Shown here: in pieces, positions 41,777-51,525 of the stretch
Layout: every line of letters starts with the position of its first letter
How positions within the stretch are numbered: the stretch's first letter is position 1
Source of the DNA: JAEXOD01 sp964652025
Lineage (GTDB): Bacteria > Bacteroidota > Ignavibacteria > Ignavibacteriales > Melioribacteraceae
Assembly: GCA_964652025.1 (NCBI GenBank)
Contig: CAZYZX010000006.1
Location: 133,155-197,154, forward strand
Reading direction: 5' to 3'
DNA length: 64,000 nt
Notes under the pieces: model-generated
Databases searched by the model: none
Told to the model about the DNA's origin: nothing
The model's input: the letters and a program-made list of their open reading frames with translations, nothing else
Program-made: the position numbers and the translations under genes

Positions 41777-43909
41777 TTATTTAATTAATAACATTTTTTT
41801 TGTAATCTTTAAATTATTTGATTTTAGTGAGTAAAAATAAATACCAGAAGATAAGTTTTGTGCATTAAAAGTAATAGAATAGCTTCCACTAGATAAATAA
41901 GAATTAATAAGTGTAGCTATTTCTTTACCTAATAAATCATAAACAATAAGAGTAATATTATCGGGTTTATTAATAACAAAGTCTATTTTTGTAGAAGGAT
42001 TAAAAGGATTTGGGTAATTTTGTTCTAAGCCAAAGTTTGAAATAGCTAAATCATCATTAAAGTAAGGATCTGCAACATCTGTTACACCACCCATAAATGT
42101 TTTATAAATTTTACTAGTTGTATTGCTACCACAAATAAATCCAGATAACTTATCTGTAAAAAGCAATCCATTCATGCCGCCTAATGGATCTATTTTAATA
42201 GAGTTCCAACTAATACCACCATCTACTGATTTAGCCACATAAGATGCTCCATCATTTTGATTATCGTAAAGAACATAACCATTTAATGAATCTGTAAAAA
42301 CTATTTGTTTTATATTATAAGAAGAAGACCCAAAAACAACAGACCAATTTGTATCAGCATTTTCTGTAAATCTTAAAAAGCCAAAGGAGCCACCAATAAA
42401 ACCGCGATTTTTGTTTAAATAGTATAAAGCTTGATAACTATCCCAAGGCGCGTTAGAAGTTTTCCACGTATTACCATTATCGTACGAGGTTAAAATTTTA
42501 CCTTGTTCGCCAACAATCTTTAAAGTACCATCATTTAGTATTTGTATTTGTTTTAAAAAAGCAGAAGTGCCGGAAGATGATGCACTCCATGAAAAACCAT
42601 AATTTGTGGTTTTTAAGATAGTTCCGTTATTGCCAATAACAAAGCCAGTTGAATCATTAATAAATGTAATATCTGTAAAACCAGCACTAACACCTCCATC
42701 ATAAAGGGTTTGCCAATTAAGACCAGCGTTATTAGTTTTAGCTATAACTCCTAAATAATCGCAAATATAACCAACTGAATCTGAAGTAAAGTGAACACCA
42801 GTTAATAGTGCGGCACCAGAAACAGGTAGTTTACCCCAGTTTAAACCTGCATCCTCAGTTTTTAATATAGTTGCTTGATATCCCACAGCATAACCAATTT
42901 TATAGGATGGGAATGACAAATCTTGTAATACATTATTAGAATTAACTGTAATAGGTACCCAAGCATTGAATGCTTCGCGGGCTAAATACCTAAAACAACT
43001 ACCATTTATACCAACAGAAAATGCATAGTATTTATCGAAAAATTGTACATTGCTTTGTACTTCATTAAATTCATGCTTTTCTTCCACACTTATTCCTTCA
43101 TTATAAGTTTCATAAACCTTATTATTAGTAATAATAAAAGTTAAATTTGGAGAAACAGATTTTAATTTTAAAACTTGTTGGTTGTTTAATTTTGGGTCTA
43201 CATTTAATTTTATCCAAGTCTCACCATCATCTGTTGATTTTAAAATAATACCAATGCCGGTAGCAAATAAGACGTTATTATCTTTAAATACATGAAAAAG
43301 ACTTTCTGTAATATTTGTAGTTTTTAAAGACCAATTATTCCCACCATCAATTGATTTTGCAATTTTTCCATTGCTACCAACCATAAAACCAACGTTATTA
43401 TCAGTAAAATACAGGTCATAATAATAACTATTTAAATTAGTTTGGTTCTCAATCCAAGTTTCACCGCCATCAATAGATAACAATATATTTCCGTTAGATT
43501 TAAGAACAATAATTTTTTGAGTATTAATAATACTTAAAGAAACGAGAGAATTACTGTATGAATAGAATTTTCGAAACCAAGTTTTACCTTTATCTGTAGA
43601 TTTATAAATTGAACATAATCCTGTATTTGCCTCTTGATTAGTAATGATAAATCCAGTGGTTCCTAAAAATTTTACATCAACCAAAGAAGTAACAGTTGGA
43701 AGTTGTATATTTTGCCAATTAAAGCCACCATCATCAGTTCTTAAAACATTGCCACTATCACCAACGGCAATAATATTGGCTGGTGATATTAATGAAACAG
43801 AATTAAATTTAATAGTAGTAGATGAAGTAATACTACTCCAAATACCAGTTTGTGCATTAATTAAATTAAAACATAACAAAAAATAAAATAGATAGGTAAT
43901 TTTTTTCAT
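41777..43909 (-). CDS. Secreted Ycf48/BNR-repeat beta-propeller protein with C-terminal sorting domain
   Basis: 710 residues. A signal peptide (MKKITYLFYFLLCFNLINAQ) comes first. About 600 residues of repeats follow the pattern GDSGNVLRTDDGGFNWQ / GSNGKIAKSIDGGNNW / GNNGTILKTTNYGFSW, as in photosystem stability factor (Ycf48-like) and BNR propellers. The last 80 residues are a T9SS type A sorting domain: FGLEQNYPNPFNPSTKI, a YDLLGKEIATLI segment and the terminal TKKMLLIK. It is likely secreted or cell-surface bound by the type IX pathway. The ligand is unknown; it stands alone between a terminator and the cyclase gene. Confidence 0.88.
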   Translation of the reverse strand: MKKITYLFYFLLCFNLINAQTGIWSSITSSTTIKFNSVSLISPANIIAVGDSGNVLRTDDGGFNWQNIQLPTVTSLVDVKFLGTTGFIITNQEANTGLCSIYKSTDKGKTWFRKFYSYSNSLVSLSIINTQKIIVLKSNGNILLSIDGGETWIENQTNLNSYYYDLYFTDNNVGFMVGSNGKIAKSIDGGNNWSLKTTNITESLFHVFKDNNVLFATGIGIILKSTDDGETWIKLNVDPKLNNQQVLKLKSVSPNLTFIITNNKVYETYNEGISVEEKHEFNEVQSNVQFFDKYYAFSVGINGSCFRYLAREAFNAWVPITVNSNNVLQDLSFPSYKIGYAVGYQATILKTEDAGLNWGKLPVSGAALLTGVHFTSDSVGYICDYLGVIAKTNNAGLNWQTLYDGGVSAGFTDITFINDSTGFVIGNNGTILKTTNYGFSWSASSSGTSAFLKQIQILNDGTLKIVGEQGKILTSYDNGNTWKTSNAPWDSYQALYYLNKNRGFIGGSFGFLRFTENADTNWSVVFGSSSYNIKQIVFTDSLNGYVLYDNQNDGASYVAKSVDGGISWNSIKIDPLGGMNGLLFTDKLSGFICGSNTTSKIYKTFMGGVTDVADPYFNDDLAISNFGLEQNYPNPFNPSTKIDFVINKPDNITLIVYDLLGKEIATLINSYLSSGSYSITFNAQNLSSGIYFYSLKSNNLKITKKMLLIK

Positions 43910-44064
43910 AACTCCTCAAATTTTAAAGTGTTAAAACAACTATAACTAAATAATTTAGATTATCCTAATTTAATTTAAATAGATTGTTATTAATCACAGT
44001 TTAAAGGATTTATTAAGCTAAATTGAACTAATTAAAAAAGAGAATAAAATTGATAAATTTATAT

Positions 44065-45144
44065 TTACATATTTTGGAATGGTTTAATAAAATTAAGCCA
44101 TAAAATTTCTGCTGCGTTTTTGCCATTAATGTTAGTGTTTAAAAAACCTTCTCGATTATTAAATTTGCCCATTGAAGATATGTTAAGAAAAATATGCTCG
44201 GTGTTATCATCAACAGTAACCCATAGTGTAAATTTGTTATCTGTAGCTATATCAATGTAATTATCGCTGTAGCAAATGCTTTTATAAGCAGTAAAAGCGG
44301 TAAATTTATCTCTTAGCCAAATTTTGCATTTACATTTTAATTCGTCTTTATAAAATACTTTGCATGCAAATTTATTATCTGTGCCTTCAATAAAACTTAT
44401 TTCTACATTTGGAACTTTGGATTTTAGTACATTTAACCCAACTTTAAAGTATTTTTTTATCTCTAAAAAAGTTGTTTCGATAAGATTATTTTTTTGTTCT
44501 TCTGTAAAAACAGTTTTAATTTTGGGTATTGGTATTTCTTCTAATAAAGCATTATGAGGAATGTTATCTATATTAAAATCGTAAGAAAATTCCAATTGTT
44601 CAATATTGTTAGACCAATCAAGTTTATATAACTCTAACGAGCCAAAGTTTTTTGGTAAAGCAATAAGTCCTAATGGAATTGCATTATAAAGAGTTGGTTT
44701 ATCTTCAAATAAAAAGTCATAAAATTTTTTAGAAATATAAACTGAATTTTCTTCTGCAACGGGTTCAATTCGGGCAGCAGTATCTACACCGAAACCAAAA
44801 ACATCGGTAATTATATCGCTATCTTGCTTAATATTAATTTTTGCTAAATGGACGCCAATTCTTACAGAAATATTTTGGCTAAATCCAAGTTTTAACCAAT
44901 CTGTAAACTTAATATTATCTCTAATTTTAAGAGCAATATCAGCTAAATCTGAGTGGTCAAAAGAACAGATTAAAGCACCATCACCTAAACCTTTATAAAA
45001 AAAATGGTTAGTTTCGTTAAGCAAATTAGCTTTAAAGTACTCAAATTTTTCTGTAATTATAGCTTTAAGCTTATCATCTTTAACTTTGGTAGAGTTTACC
45101 AAATCTGCAAATAAAATAGATGCGATAACAGATTTAATTTTCAT
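44065..45144 (-). CDS. Class III nucleotidyl cyclase domain protein
   Basis: 359 residues. Residues 1-165 resemble the adenylate/guanylate cyclase catalytic domain: ILFADLVNSTKV with the first metal Asp, FYKGLGDGALICSF with the second, VRIGVHLAKINI, and GFGVDTAARIEPVAEENSVY, where the usual VNxAAR Asn is replaced by Asp. The C-terminal 190 residues match nothing I recognise. It has no transmembrane segment. It may make cyclic nucleotide, but the Asn change and divergence leave activity open. Confidence 0.75.
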   Translation of the reverse strand: MKIKSVIASILFADLVNSTKVKDDKLKAIITEKFEYFKANLLNETNHFFYKGLGDGALICSFDHSDLADIALKIRDNIKFTDWLKLGFSQNISVRIGVHLAKINIKQDSDIITDVFGFGVDTAARIEPVAEENSVYISKKFYDFLFEDKPTLYNAIPLGLIALPKNFGSLELYKLDWSNNIEQLEFSYDFNIDNIPHNALLEEIPIPKIKTVFTEEQKNNLIETTFLEIKKYFKVGLNVLKSKVPNVEISFIEGTDNKFACKVFYKDELKCKCKIWLRDKFTAFTAYKSICYSDNYIDIATDNKFTLWVTVDDNTEHIFLNISSMGKFNNREGFLNTNINGKNAAEILWLNFIKPFQNM

Positions 45145-45358
45145 AAAATAACAAATATAATTACTTTTAAGATATATAAAATTTTTATATAAAAAAATGA
45201 TTTATATCAAAAAATATTCAAAAAAAAAGATAAAAATATATTAAAATATTATTTAGAATTTTTGAAAATTATACAAATAATCTTATTTTAGTAAAATAAA
45301 AACAATTAAATAATATTATTAAAAATTAAAACATAAACCAAAATATGGAGGAATTTTA

Positions 45359-46021
45359 ATGGGATGGCTTTCGGAAAGCTTGAACTCTTCAATTGGTAAA
45401 AAAATAATTATGGCACTTACCGGAATATTTTTAATATTGTTTTTAACGGTGCACTTGCTTGGTAATTTAGCATTATTTGCTAATGATGGTGGGGTATCGT
45501 TTAACAATTATGCAGCATTTTTACGGAAGATGAAATTTACGGTAATTTTGGAAGTAGGTTTAGGGTTAATCTTTTTATTCCATATCTTAAATGGTATTAG
45601 GTTATGGATAGAGAATAAAAAAGCCAGACCGGTTAATTATAAAATAAAAGGGATGCGTGAAAATACCAATATTTTTAGCAGAACTATGATAATAACCGGA
45701 AGCGTTGTTTTTATATTTTTGGTAATACACCTAAAAGGCTTTTTTGTAGACCATACGCTTTTAGGTAAAGGAAGCAGCTTGTTTGATATGGTTAAAGAAG
45801 CTTTTAGTAATCCAATTCTTTCCTGGTTTTATGTGGTTGCAGTTGGAATTTTAGCATTTCACTTGAATCATGGGTTCCAAAGTGCTTTCCAAACATTTGG
45901 GTGGAATAATAAGAAATACACACCCTTTATAAAAGCATTAGGGGCTATTTACTCAATAATAGTAGGTGTTGGTTTTGCATCTATGCCAATATATTTTTTA
46001 TTTTTTTACGGAGGTAAATAA
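45359..46021 (+). CDS. sdhC: Succinate dehydrogenase/fumarate reductase cytochrome b subunit
   Basis: 220 residues with five hydrophobic segments, the single-subunit type B anchor carrying two haems. Candidate haem ligands: His in LFLTVHLLGNLALF, FLFHILNGIRLW, FLVIHLKGFF and AFHLNHGFQSAFQ. The start ATG has GGAGGA 6 bases upstream. The preceding 214 bases (45145-45358) are extremely AT-rich without a gene and probably hold the promoter. It overlaps sdhA by one base. Confidence 0.93.
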   Translation: MGWLSESLNSSIGKKIIMALTGIFLILFLTVHLLGNLALFANDGGVSFNNYAAFLRKMKFTVILEVGLGLIFLFHILNGIRLWIENKKARPVNYKIKGMRENTNIFSRTMIITGSVVFIFLVIHLKGFFVDHTLLGKGSSLFDMVKEAFSNPILSWFYVVAVGILAFHLNHGFQSAFQTFGWNNKKYTPFIKALGAIYSIIVGVGFASMPIYFLFFYGGK

Positions 46022-47931
46022 TGGTAAACTTAAATTCTAAAATACCTGCCGGCAAATTAGAAGAGAAGTGGTCGAATTACAAGCAGAATATGAAGTTAAT
46101 AAATCCGGCAAATAAAAGGAAATATGAGATAATAGTTGTCGGAACAGGTTTAGCAGGAGCATCTGCAGCAGCAACTTTAGGAGAATTAGGTTATAATGTT
46201 ACTGTAATAACATTTCACGATAGCCCCAGACGTGCACATAGCATAGCAGCACAAGGTGGTATAAATGCTGCCAAAAATTATCAAAATGATGGTGACTCTG
46301 TTTATCGCTTATTTTATGATACAATAAAAGGGGGCGATTTTAGAGCTCGCGAAGCTAATGTTTATCGTTTAGCAGAAGTAAGCAATAATATAATTGATCA
46401 ATGCGTTGCACAAGGCGTTCCATTTGCGCGTGAATATGGTGGTTTATTAGATAACCGTTCTTTTGGTGGTGCGCAGGTAAGCAGAACTTTTTACGCAAAA
46501 GGACAGACTGGACAGCAATTGTTATTAGGTGCTTATAGTGCTTTAAGTAGACAAGTTAAGCTTGGTAAAGTAAAGCTTTATACAAGACGCGAAATGTTAG
46601 ATTTAGTTGTAGAAGATGGTGTTGCAAAAGGTGTGGTTGCAAGAAATCTAATAACTGGTGAAATAGAAAAATATAGCGGTCATGCAGTAATATTAGCAAC
46701 GGGTGGCTACTCTAACGTATTTTTCCTTTCAACAAATGCTATGAATTGCAATGCAACAGCAATATGGCGTGCCCATAAACAAGGAGCTTTGTTTGCTAAT
46801 CCATGCTATACTCAAATTCATCCAACATGTTTACCGATACATGGGGAAAGTCAATCTAAATTAACATTAATGAGCGAAAGCTTGCGTAATGATGGTAGAA
46901 TTTGGGTTTCTAAAATAAAAGGTGATAAGCGCAAGCCAAATGATATCCCAGAAGAGGAAAGAGATTATTACTTAGAAAGAAAGTATCCATCGTTTGGAAA
47001 TCTATCCCCACGCGATATTTCTTCAAGAAGTGCTAAAGAAGTATGCGATGAAGGAAGAGGTGCCGAAGGTGGAGATGCAGTTTACTTAGATTTTTCTGAT
47101 GCTATTAAACGTTTAGGTAAAGCTGCAATAGAAGAAAAATATGGAAATTTATTTGAAATTTACGAAGTTATTACTGGAGATAATCCATACGAAACACCAA
47201 TGAAAATTTACCCCGCACCACACTACACAATGGGTGGTTTATGGGTAGATTACGAATTAATGAGTAATATACAAGGTTTATTTGTACTTGGAGAGGCTAA
47301 TTTTAGTGACCATGGTGCAAATAGGCTTGGTGCAAGTGCATTAATGCAAGGCTTGGCAGATGGATACTTTATTATTCCTTATACATTAGCTAATTATTTA
47401 GCAACCGCAAAACCAAGCAAAGCTGATGTTAATTCTGCTAGTTTTAATAAAGTTGTAGAAAATAACCAAGAGATGATTAAAAAATTACTAAGCATTAATG
47501 GAAACCGAACAGTAGATGAAATACATAAACAGCTTGGCAGAATAATGTGGAATAAAGTAGGAATGGCGCGAAGTGAAGCTGGACTTAAAGAAGCTATTGA
47601 AGAGATTAAACAATTAAGACATGAATTTTGGACAAATGTAAAAGTTGTTGGAAGTGATAAAGACTTAAACCAAACCTTAGAGCGAGCAGGAAGAGTTGCA
47701 GACTACTTAGAGCTTGGCGAATTAATGGCATTAGATGCTTTGAACAGAAATGAGAGCTGTGGTGGTCATTTTAGAGTTGAGTATCAAACGGAAGAGGGGG
47801 AAGCTAAAAGAAATGATGATGAATATGCTTATGTAGCGGCATGGGAATTTAACGATTTAGGCAATTGGACTTTGCACAAAGAGCCGTTAAATTACGAATT
47901 TGTAAAATTAGCTACCAGGAGTTACAAATAA
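46021..47931 (+). CDS. sdhA: Succinate dehydrogenase/fumarate reductase flavoprotein subunit
   Basis: 636 residues. Oxidises succinate (or reduces fumarate) with covalent FAD. Seen: VVGTGLAGASAAATLGELGY, the FAD-linking His region RAHSIAAQGGINAAKN, LATGGYSNVFFLS, HYTMGGLWVDYELMSNIQGL, and GLFVLGEANFSDHGANRLGAS. Its length and motifs fit the type B enzymes of Bacteroidetes and epsilon-proteobacteria. Its stop overlaps the sdhB start (TAATG). Confidence 0.96.
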   Translation: MVNLNSKIPAGKLEEKWSNYKQNMKLINPANKRKYEIIVVGTGLAGASAAATLGELGYNVTVITFHDSPRRAHSIAAQGGINAAKNYQNDGDSVYRLFYDTIKGGDFRAREANVYRLAEVSNNIIDQCVAQGVPFAREYGGLLDNRSFGGAQVSRTFYAKGQTGQQLLLGAYSALSRQVKLGKVKLYTRREMLDLVVEDGVAKGVVARNLITGEIEKYSGHAVILATGGYSNVFFLSTNAMNCNATAIWRAHKQGALFANPCYTQIHPTCLPIHGESQSKLTLMSESLRNDGRIWVSKIKGDKRKPNDIPEEERDYYLERKYPSFGNLSPRDISSRSAKEVCDEGRGAEGGDAVYLDFSDAIKRLGKAAIEEKYGNLFEIYEVITGDNPYETPMKIYPAPHYTMGGLWVDYELMSNIQGLFVLGEANFSDHGANRLGASALMQGLADGYFIIPYTLANYLATAKPSKADVNSASFNKVVENNQEMIKKLLSINGNRTVDEIHKQLGRIMWNKVGMARSEAGLKEAIEEIKQLRHEFWTNVKVVGSDKDLNQTLERAGRVADYLELGELMALDALNRNESCGGHFRVEYQTEEGEAKRNDDEYAYVAAWEFNDLGNWTLHKEPLNYEFVKLATRSYK

Positions 47932-48686
47932 TGAGTGAACATAAATTAAATTTAACGTTAAAAGTTTGGCGTCAAAAATCTGCTTTAGATAAAGGATATT
48001 TTGAAGAGTTTAAGGTTAAAGTAAGCCCAGACGCCTCGTTTTTGGAGATGCTTGATGAATTAAATGATGGCTTGGAAAGACAGGGTAAAGAGCCAATTGC
48101 ATTTGAAAGTGATTGCCGCGAAGGTATTTGCGGTACTTGTGGATTAGTAATTAATGGACATCCGCACGGTCCACTACCAAGAATTGCTACTTGCCAATTG
48201 CATATGCGTAACTTTAAGGATGGGGATACTATTTATGTTGAACCATTTAGAGCTAAGGCATTCCCAATTATTAAGGATTTAGTAGTTGATAGAAGTGCTT
48301 TTGATAAAATTATACAAGCAGGTGGGTATATTTCTGTTAATACGGGTGGAGTTCCCGATGCTAATGCTATTCCTATTCCAAAAGAGAAAGCGGCAGAGGC
48401 ATTTGATGCTGCTGCTTGCATTGGTTGTGGTGCGTGTGTAGCTGCTTGCAAAAATGCAAGTGCTATGCTTTTTGTAAGTGCTAAAGTTTCTCAATTTGCT
48501 TTGCTTCCGCAAGGGGAACCAGAGCGTTACGAACGCGTTAGCAATATGGTTAAAGTTATGGATGAGCTTGGCTTTGGTAGCTGCACTAATACTTATGCTT
48601 GCGAAGCTGAATGCCCCAAAGGTATTTCTATTAAAAATATTGCAAGACTTAATAGAGAATTTGTTAAGGCTAAATTTTTCAATTAA
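47931..48686 (+). CDS. sdhB: Succinate dehydrogenase/fumarate reductase iron-sulfur subunit
   Basis: 251 residues from the ATG at 47931, which overlaps the sdhA stop; the longer frame from 47865 lies inside sdhA. Seen: the 2Fe-2S site CREGICGTCGLVINGHPHG plus a downstream Cys (IATCQLH), then CIGCGACVAACKNAS and CTNTYACEAECPKGI for the 4Fe-4S and 3Fe-4S clusters. It links flavin to the haems of SdhC. Confidence 0.96.
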   Translation: MSEHKLNLTLKVWRQKSALDKGYFEEFKVKVSPDASFLEMLDELNDGLERQGKEPIAFESDCREGICGTCGLVINGHPHGPLPRIATCQLHMRNFKDGDTIYVEPFRAKAFPIIKDLVVDRSAFDKIIQAGGYISVNTGGVPDANAIPIPKEKAAEAFDAAACIGCGACVAACKNASAMLFVSAKVSQFALLPQGEPERYERVSNMVKVMDELGFGSCTNTYACEAECPKGISIKNIARLNREFVKAKFFN

Positions 48687-48705
48687 TTTTTATTGAATTT
48701 ATTTT

Positions 48706-48753
48706 TTAAGGAGATACAAAAAGTGCATGCTTTTTGTTATCTCCTTTTTTTAT
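48706..48753 (+). terminator. Strong intrinsic terminator after sdhB
   Basis: A long hairpin pairs AAGGAGATA-CAAAAAG (48708-48723) with CTTTTTG-TTATCTCCTT (48730-48746) around a TGCATG loop, with one unpaired base. A T-run follows. Confidence 0.9.
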
Positions 48754-48838
48754 TTTTATTAGATTTTTTAGAATTCTTTAATCCAAATTAAAATCTTATA
48801 TTTGTAGTTTAAATTGTTTAATTTAATCTAATTAAAAT

Positions 48839-50533
48839 ATGTTTAACAACGAAATTAAATTTATTATCGATTACTCTACTAATAAAGTTAAAAGTTTAGA
48901 ATCTAAAGCAACTTTAGCGGAGTTGATTAAATCTGGGTTGCACCCAGCAATTATTAAGTATATTAGCGCTCAAATTAGTTTAATGATTGAAAACGATAGG
49001 CAAAAGTTGCTTAAAGAATCGTCTTTTGATTATAATACTAAATCTATTAATAATTATTTTTCCTTAATTACAAAAGAAATTAAAAAGAATTATAAAATTG
49101 ATTTAAACACAGTTAATAAAGCTATAAATATTGCTGTAAATTTACACTTTAATCATTTATTAAGACCAAAGTTTACAATTACTAAGCTTTTATTTAATAA
49201 AGATAACGTAAAAAATACTAATGAAATAAAATTACTATTAAGTCACTTTTATTATTACGATTACTTTATAAATTTAATTATAAAATACTTAGATAAAAAG
49301 CACCCGGATTATCTAACAACTCAGGAGTTTACAGAACTTTACGATAAGATAGATAGATTATTACTAGAAACATATCCAAGTTACGTTTTAGAAAGCAATA
49401 TTAACGGAACTTGTGACTTTTTTAACATTGGTGATGTTAATAAAAATAAAATGCATTTAAGCGCATTTGAGCTATTTTTAGGCGAGAAGAACTTAACAGA
49501 GTATATTATTTTCTTAAAAGAAAATTTTGGTGATGATTTAAAGCTAAAAATTGATAAAAATGAACTATTAAATTTTATTAAGGAAAATCCTATTGATTTT
49601 GTTAAAGAAAAAATTAAACAAAAATTGGAATCAAAAGAAATTGAAGAAATAATTCCAGATAATTTACAAATAAAAAAAGATGAAGTAAAAAAAGATGAAG
49701 AAATAAAAGAAGAGACAAAAGAGGAACTAACAGATAGAGAAGAAAATGTTGTTGCAAAAAATGAAGAAGAAATTAAAGAAGAAGTAAAAGTTGAGGAAGA
49801 ACCTACAACAGAAGTACAAGATAATAGTAGTGAGGAATTAATAAATAGTAAAGAAGAAGATAATAAAATAAATGTAGAAGAAGAATTAATTGAGGATAAT
49901 AAACAACAAGATGAAATTGTTGAAGATGAAGAAGAAGATATTATAGAAAATGAAGAGGAAAATAAAGCTGATGATGTGAATTTAATTAATGAAGACGAAT
50001 TAGATAAAGATGAAATTTTAGAAATGTTAAATGATGAACTACACAATGATACTATAGGAAATGTAGAAGAAGAGATTATTTTAGAAAAGAAAGAAGAAGT
50101 AATTTTTGAAGAAAGTGAAGAGAATGATGCTAATTTAGAGGATGTTAAGTTAGAAACAAGTGAAACTGAACAAAAAGAGTTAGATGAAAGCATAAAATTT
50201 GAAGAGATTAAAATAGAATTTAATGATGCTGATATTAAAGATGAAAAAATAGATGAAGAAGAAGTAAATGATGATACAGAAGAGGAAATAATAGAAAGTG
50301 CAATAGATTTTGAAAACTTAATGAATGAGAAAGACATAACAAAAATTATTAAGAATATTTTTAATGATGATTATGAAGAATTTGCAGATCATATAGAAAA
50401 AATGGGACAGCTAAAAAATATAGATGAAGTTATAATCTATATAAATACATATTGCAATAATATTGGTATTTCTGAAAATAAAAAGGAAATAGTTTTATTA
50501 AAAAAATTGATTACGCACCATTATAAAAGGTAA
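48839..50533 (+). CDS. Hypothetical protein with a Glu-rich acidic middle, upstream of obg
   Basis: 564 residues, not recognised. Residues 1-270 are a helical, Lys/Asn/Ile-rich domain (MFNNEIKFIIDYSTNKVKSL start; KKHPDYLTTQEFTELYDKID at about 160-180). Residues 275-490 are extremely rich in Glu, Asp and Lys (EEEIKEE, VEDEEEDIIENEEENK) and likely disordered. A short structured tail (495-564: DFENLMNEKDITKIIKNIF) follows. Codon use within the acidic part is dominated by GAA/GAT, which creates a long Ser-rich antisense frame. It ends 2 bases before obg, so a role linked to ribosome assembly or GTPase function is conceivable but only by position. Confidence 0.75.
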   Translation: MFNNEIKFIIDYSTNKVKSLESKATLAELIKSGLHPAIIKYISAQISLMIENDRQKLLKESSFDYNTKSINNYFSLITKEIKKNYKIDLNTVNKAINIAVNLHFNHLLRPKFTITKLLFNKDNVKNTNEIKLLLSHFYYYDYFINLIIKYLDKKHPDYLTTQEFTELYDKIDRLLLETYPSYVLESNINGTCDFFNIGDVNKNKMHLSAFELFLGEKNLTEYIIFLKENFGDDLKLKIDKNELLNFIKENPIDFVKEKIKQKLESKEIEEIIPDNLQIKKDEVKKDEEIKEETKEELTDREENVVAKNEEEIKEEVKVEEEPTTEVQDNSSEELINSKEEDNKINVEEELIEDNKQQDEIVEDEEEDIIENEEENKADDVNLINEDELDKDEILEMLNDELHNDTIGNVEEEIILEKKEEVIFEESEENDANLEDVKLETSETEQKELDESIKFEEIKIEFNDADIKDEKIDEEEVNDDTEEEIIESAIDFENLMNEKDITKIIKNIFNDDYEEFADHIEKMGQLKNIDEVIIYINTYCNNIGISENKKEIVLLKKLITHHYKR

Positions 50534-50535
50534 AA

Positions 50536-51525
50536 ATGTTTATAGATTATGTAGAAATAAAAGTTAAGGCAGGTAAAGGTGGCGATGGAGCTGTTGCCTT
50601 TAGAAGAGAAAAATATGTGCCAAAAGGAGGTCCATCGGGTGGAAATGGTGGACGTGGTGGGAATATTTACATAGAAACGGATAATAATTTATTAACTTTA
50701 TTAGATTTTAAATACAACTTTAAATTTATTGCTCAAGATGGAGCACCTGGTGGAACATCCTTAAAAGATGGAAAAAGTGGTGATGATATTATTATAAAAG
50801 TACCTGTTGGTACAATTGTTAAAGATGCAAATACAAACGAAATTTTATTTGATTTAGACGAAATAGGAAAACGAGTTTTGGTTGCTGCAGGTGGAAGGGG
50901 TGGAAAGGGAAATAGTAACTTTGCTACTCCAACCAATCAAACACCAAGATACGCAGAAAAAGGAACGCTAGGTGAAGAGCGAAACATCGTTTTAGAATTA
51001 AAATTACTTGCTGATGTTGCTTTAGTAGGATTTCCTAATGCGGGTAAATCTACTTTAATTAGCGTTATTAGTGCTGCTAAACCAAAAATTGCAGATTATC
51101 CTTTTACTACTTTAACACCTAATCTTGGTATTGTTAAATATAAGGATTTTAATTCCTTTGTAGTTGCAGATATACCTGGCTTAATTGAAGGTGCACACCT
51201 TGGTAAAGGTTTAGGAATACAGTTTTTAAAGCATATTGAAAGGACTAAAATTTTATTAATAATGTTAGATGCTTTTAGTGAAGATTACCAAAAGGATTAT
51301 GATATTTTAATTAACGAGCTTAAAAGTTACAATAAAGAACTTAGTAAGCGTAAAAAAATAGTTGTTTTTACTAAAGCAGACGTTTATACTGAAGAGGAGC
51401 TTGCAGAAGTTAAAAAACGAAAGGTGAAAGGTTACAGAGGTAAACCTTTAGTTATATCTTCGGTTAGTGGTTATGGAATAGCAGAACTGTTGGATACTTT
51501 ATGGGAAAATCTTACCAAGCTATAA
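50536..51525 (+). CDS. obg: Obg family GTPase
   Basis: 329 residues. Ribosome-associated GTPase of large-subunit assembly. Seen: the glycine-rich Obg fold (GKGGDGAVAFRREKYVPKGG, GGNGGRGGNIY, AGGRGGKGNSNFATPTNQTP), then the G domain with G1 GFPNAGKST (about 165), switch region YPFTTLTPNLG, G3 VADIPGLIEGA, and G4 FTKAD. It lacks the extra C-terminal domain of some homologues. The next gene overlaps its 3' end by 25 bases. Confidence 0.96.
   Translation: MFIDYVEIKVKAGKGGDGAVAFRREKYVPKGGPSGGNGGRGGNIYIETDNNLLTLLDFKYNFKFIAQDGAPGGTSLKDGKSGDDIIIKVPVGTIVKDANTNEILFDLDEIGKRVLVAAGGRGGKGNSNFATPTNQTPRYAEKGTLGEERNIVLELKLLADVALVGFPNAGKSTLISVISAAKPKIADYPFTTLTPNLGIVKYKDFNSFVVADIPGLIEGAHLGKGLGIQFLKHIERTKILLIMLDAFSEDYQKDYDILINELKSYNKELSKRKKIVVFTKADVYTEEELAEVKKRKVKGYRGKPLVISSVSGYGIAELLDTLWENLTKL

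Noticed and set aside
49381..50337. A 318-codon open frame on the minus strand rich in Ser
   Set aside because: It is the antisense of the Glu-rich part of the 48839-50533 gene; GAA/GAT-rich codons read backwards give TTC/ATC/TCA and no stops. It has no ribosome binding site or recognisable motif.
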